A stretch of 7,874 nt of DNA from an uncultured Ruminococcus sp. Lineage in GTDB: Bacteria > Bacillota > Clostridia > Oscillospirales > Acutalibacteraceae. The DNA is taken from NCBI GenBank assembly GCA_902773245.1, contig CACYDY010000214.1:1-7874 (forward strand), written 5' to 3'. The position numbers were made by a program, and so were the translations under genes. A model generated the notes under the pieces. That model did not search any database. It worked only from the letters and a program-made list of their open reading frames with translations, and was not told the DNA's origin. Positions 4,853-7,874 of this stretch are shown piece by piece (position 1 is the first letter of the stretch; the number at the start of each line of letters is the position of its first letter).

Positions 4853-7627
4853 TCAGCCTCTCAACACAGCCGCACATCTTGCGCAAACGCAGGGGTGTTC
4901 GCTGTCTTGACCGACGGAAACGCTGTATGTCCAGCAGCGTTCGCACTTTTCGCCCTCGGCTTTGTTAACTTCAACCTTGATATCCGAAACCTGTTCATCG
5001 TTTACAACCTCAACGTTAGAAACAATGAATGCGTCTTTAAGCTCGCTCTCTACGGACTTTACGAACTCATACTCAGCTCCATTGCAGGAAAGCTTGATCG
5101 ATGTTTCAAGCGAAGTCTTTACAAGCTTGTCGTTAACGGCAACCTCGATAGACTTCTTGACAAGATCACGCAGCTCGTGGATCTTATCCCAGCGTGAAAT
5201 AAACTCATCGTCAACATTCACATCAACAAGTCCGGGCATCTCGTTGTAAACAACATGGCTTGCGTCAACGCCGTCTGCATGAGGCATAAACTTCCAGATC
5301 TCGTCCGATGTATAAGCAAGAATAGGCGTTATCATTCTTGTCATGGAATCAAGAATGATATAGATCGCAGTCTGTGCGGCACGTCTGAGCTTGCTGTCCG
5401 ACTTTTCGGTGTAGAGTCTGTCCTTGAGAACGTCAAGATAGAAGTTCGACATATCAACAACGCAGAAGTTGTGGATAGCATGATAAACCTGATGAAATTC
5501 ATAAGCGTCATAACCCTCACGAACCTTTTTGTTAAGCTCGTTAAGCTTGTTGAGCGCCCACTTGTCGATCGGATAAAGTTCGTCGATCGGGAGCATATCC
5601 TTGTTCGGGTCGAAATCATAGAGATTGCTGAGGATATATCTTGCGGTGTTTCTGATCTTTCTGTAGCTCTCCGAAAGCTGCTTCAGAATATCCTTTGAGA
5701 TACGGATATCCGCATGATAATCGGAAGAAGCTACCCAAAGGCGGAGAATATCCGCTCCGTACTGCTCAACCACCTCACTCGGAAGAATACCGTTTCCGAG
5801 CGACTTTGACATTTTTCTGCCCTGACCGTCAACGACCCAGCCGTGAGTCAAAACAGCCTTGTACGGCGCCTGACCGCAGGTTGCCACTGCCGTGAGAAGC
5901 GATGACTGGAACCAGCCTCTGTACTGATCTGCGCCCTCAAGATACAGATCGGCAGGGAAAGCAAGGTTATCTCTTTCTCTCATAACAGCCGCATGAGTAG
6001 AACCCGAGTCAAACCAAACGTCCATGATATCTTTTTCTTTGTCAAACTCTGTGCCGCCGCACTTTTTGCAGACTGTGCCCTCGGGAAGGATCTCGTTTGC
6101 CGTCATTTCATACCACGCATTGGAACCCTTTTCTCTGAACAAATCTGCAACTGCAAGCATTGCGTCTTTCTCGATGTGAGGTTCGTTACACTTCTTACAG
6201 AAGAAGATCGGGATCGGAACACCCCATTTTCTCTGACGTGAGATACACCAGTCCTTACGATCGCGAACCATCGAGGAAATTCTGTCCTCTCCCCATGACG
6301 GAATCCACTTAACGCCCTTGATAGCTTCAAGAGTTTCCTCTTTGAAATCGTCAACCGAGCAGAACCACTGATCGGTTGCTCTGAAAAGTACGGGCTTCTT
6401 GCATCTCCAGCAGTGCGGATACTGGTGGATAATCTTCTTCAGCGCAAACAAAGCTCCGGTTTCCTCAAGATATACTGCAATGGGCTTGTTTGCTTCTTCG
6501 GTGGAAAGACCCGCAAATCTTCCGGCTTCTTCGGTGAGCTTGCCGTCGGCGTCAACGGGAACAATGATCGGGATCTCGGGATAATTTCTGCAAACCTCAT
6601 AGTCCTCGACGCCGTGACCCGGAGCAGTATGTACGCAGCCCGTACCGCTTTCCAAGGTTACATGATCGCCCACGATAACCACGGACTGTCTGTCCAAAAA
6701 CGGGTGCTGAGTTTTCATATATTCAAACTCGCTGCCCTTAAAGCGTGCAGCAACTTCATAATCATTTTTGTCGGCAGCCGCCATGGCATCTCTGTAAAGA
6801 TCTTCTGCCATGATATAATACTCGTCGCCGGACTTGATAACGGCATAGTCAAATCTCGGGCCTACGCAAATAGCAACATTAGCCGGAAGAGTCCAGGTAG
6901 TTGTTGTCCAAATTACAAAAGAAGTTTTTTCTGCGGGAATGCCCTTAGCCGAAAGAATGCCCTTGTCATCTGTAACCTTGAATTTTACATAGATAGAATG
7001 ACACGGATCTTCAAAATACTCGATCTCAGCCTCAGCCAGCGCAGTCTTACAGTCCGAACACCAGTAAACGGGCTTAAGACCCTTATAGATGTAGCCCTTG
7101 CAAGCCATTTCTGCAAAAACCTCGATCTGTTTGGCTTCAAATTCGGGCTTGAGAGTGATGTAAGGATTCTCCCACTCTCCGATACCGCCAAGACGTTTAA
7201 ACTGCGTTCTCTGATCGTTGATATATCCGTCGACGAAATCACGGCACAGCTTTCTCAGCTCAACGTCCGAAATCGTAGTGGAATTGCCGACGCCTGCTTT
7301 TGCTCTTGCTTTAAGCTCGGTGGGAAGTCCGTGTGTGTCCCAGCCGGGAACATACGGCGCTTTGAAGCCCGACATATTTTTATATCGAATAATAAAGTCT
7401 TTCAAAACCTTGTTGAGCGCCGTTCCCAAATGAATGTCGCCGTTGGCGTACGAAGGGCCGTCGTGAAGAACAAACAAAGGCTTGCCCTCGTTTTTCTTCA
7501 TAAGGTTCTGATAAACATTGTCGTCCTCCCATGATTTGAGAGTTGCAGGCTCGCTTTTCGGAAGTCCCGCTCTCATCGGAAAGGCAGTTTTTGGTAAATT
7601 CATAGTTTCTTTAAAATCCTGTGCCAT
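4853..7627 (-). CDS. ileS: Isoleucyl-tRNA synthetase
   Basis: IleRS charges tRNA-Ile with isoleucine and edits mischarged valine. The 924-residue protein is full length. In order: Rossmann catalytic domain with the first signature as HLGT (66-69, inside YANGDIHLGTALNK, normally HIGH); PYVPGWDTHGLPTE (91-104); the CP1 editing domain with the Thr-rich WTTTTWTLP (240-248) and GCVHTAPGHGVEDYE (330-344) carrying the conserved Asp342; Cys pairs at 477/480 and 520/523; KMSKS at 605-609; an anticodon-binding helical domain; and a C-terminal zinc-binding segment with Cys895, Cys898, Cys915 and Cys918. The C-terminal zinc segment marks it as the common bacterial type (IleS1) rather than the eukaryote-like mupirocin-resistant type. 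The ATG at 7627 has GAGGAG 9 nt upstream and gives the usual N-terminus (DFKETMNLPKTAFPMR). No T-box is seen upstream. Confidence 0.98.
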   Translation of the reverse strand: MAQDFKETMNLPKTAFPMRAGLPKSEPATLKSWEDDNVYQNLMKKNEGKPLFVLHDGPSYANGDIHLGTALNKVLKDFIIRYKNMSGFKAPYVPGWDTHGLPTELKARAKAGVGNSTTISDVELRKLCRDFVDGYINDQRTQFKRLGGIGEWENPYITLKPEFEAKQIEVFAEMACKGYIYKGLKPVYWCSDCKTALAEAEIEYFEDPCHSIYVKFKVTDDKGILSAKGIPAEKTSFVIWTTTTWTLPANVAICVGPRFDYAVIKSGDEYYIMAEDLYRDAMAAADKNDYEVAARFKGSEFEYMKTQHPFLDRQSVVIVGDHVTLESGTGCVHTAPGHGVEDYEVCRNYPEIPIIVPVDADGKLTEEAGRFAGLSTEEANKPIAVYLEETGALFALKKIIHQYPHCWRCKKPVLFRATDQWFCSVDDFKEETLEAIKGVKWIPSWGEDRISSMVRDRKDWCISRQRKWGVPIPIFFCKKCNEPHIEKDAMLAVADLFREKGSNAWYEMTANEILPEGTVCKKCGGTEFDKEKDIMDVWFDSGSTHAAVMRERDNLAFPADLYLEGADQYRGWFQSSLLTAVATCGQAPYKAVLTHGWVVDGQGRKMSKSLGNGILPSEVVEQYGADILRLWVASSDYHADIRISKDILKQLSESYRKIRNTARYILSNLYDFDPNKDMLPIDELYPIDKWALNKLNELNKKVREGYDAYEFHQVYHAIHNFCVVDMSNFYLDVLKDRLYTEKSDSKLRRAAQTAIYIILDSMTRMITPILAYTSDEIWKFMPHADGVDASHVVYNEMPGLVDVNVDDEFISRWDKIHELRDLVKKSIEVAVNDKLVKTSLETSIKLSCNGAEYEFVKSVESELKDAFIVSNVEVVNDEQVSDIKVEVNKAEGEKCERCWTYSVSVGQDSEHPCVCARCAAVLRG

Positions 7628-7651
7628 GGGTTCTCGCTCCTCTTTTATCGT

Positions 7652-7669
7652 TCAGAACTTGCGTTCTGA
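7652..7669 (-). promoter_or_regulatory. GNRA-capped hairpin in the ileS leader
   Basis: The minus-strand RNA has TCAGAAC, the tetraloop GCAA, then GTTCTGA: a perfect 7-bp stem ending about 7 nt before the GAGGAG ribosome binding site of ileS. There is no T-tract after it, so it is not a terminator. It may shape access to the ribosome binding site or stabilise the message; its role is not known. Confidence 0.5.
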
Positions 7670-7874
7670 CAAATTTTTTTATTTTATAAATATACTCGAA
7701 AGCGTTAAGATTTAGCACTTTTGTAAAAGTTTGATTAAAACTTTACTGAGCTTCGCTTTCCTTAAATTGTGGACAGTGATCTTATAATTAGGAACTGTGA
7801 AGAAATAAATTTTCAATTTATGCTTAGGATAATTTGTTCTGAACAAGGCAAATTTTCGCAGGAATACTAACGTA
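7670..7874. other. Non-coding region upstream of ileS
   Basis: I see no convincing gene. The region is AT-rich, with a few -10-like hexamers but no promoter that I can choose with confidence. It holds a short inverted repeat ACTTTTGTAAAAGT (7717-7730), a 6-1-6 palindrome TTGTTC-T-GAACAA (7834-7846) of unknown meaning, and the repeat-end motif at 7760-7776. The T-box core sequence (GGGTGGnACCGCG type) is absent on the minus strand. Confidence 0.5.
7760..7776 (+). repeat. Third copy of the repeat-end motif
   Basis: CCTTAAATTGTGGACAG differs at one of 17 positions from the left end of the 4636-4836 element (read on the minus strand) and at three from its right end (read on the plus strand). The DNA on either side does not match the rest of that element. 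It could be the end of another element extending beyond or decayed within this region, or a binding site. Confidence 0.5.

Noticed and set aside
6413..7534. A 373-codon open frame on the plus strand
   Set aside because: It lies entirely antisense to ileS, whose identity is certain. Its product has no recognisable domain, and such shadow frames are common opposite long genes.

Overview
The window is a run of housekeeping genes, all on the minus strand, from a low-to-mid GC Firmicute. It is most likely a Clostridia member of the Ruminococcus/Oscillospiraceae type. I infer this from the gene order (rplS, then type I signal peptidase, then the ribosome-assembly GTPase rbgA), the Gram-positive style signal peptidases with one membrane anchor, the AGGAGG and GGTGAT ribosome binding sites and the AT-rich intergenic DNA. 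No species can be named from the sequence alone.

Read in the direction of transcription (high to low coordinates), the layout is as follows. (1) 7874-7628 is the upstream region of ileS, with a GNRA-capped hairpin and no recognisable T-box. (2) 7627-4853 is ileS, a complete isoleucyl-tRNA synthetase. (3) 4846-4626 is a roughly 200-bp structured repeat with inverted ends, flanked by a 10-bp direct repeat. (4) lspA (signal peptidase II, start best placed at 4535) overlaps an RluD-type pseudouridine synthase gene by 4 bp. (5) rplS (ribosomal protein L19) is a single-gene unit with a near-consensus promoter, a structured 140-nt leader and its own terminator. (6) An apparent three-gene operon follows: two tandem type I signal peptidase genes and a small predicted lipoprotein, starting at an extended -10 promoter and ending at a strong terminator. 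(7) A 92-bp palindromic element lies between that terminator and the next gene. (8) The 5' part of rbgA runs off the left edge of the window.

Two themes recur: translation and ribosome assembly (IleRS, L19, RluD-like enzyme, RbgA), and processing of exported proteins (SPase II, two SPase I, one lipoprotein). Whether the lipoprotein has a functional link to the peptidases is unknown.

I found no clear new defence, mobile or metabolic system. The observations most worth a second look are the two small structured repeats, the basic N-terminal extension of RbgA, the tandem SPase I pair, the HLGT version of the IleRS HIGH motif, and the apparent lack of a T-box upstream of ileS.
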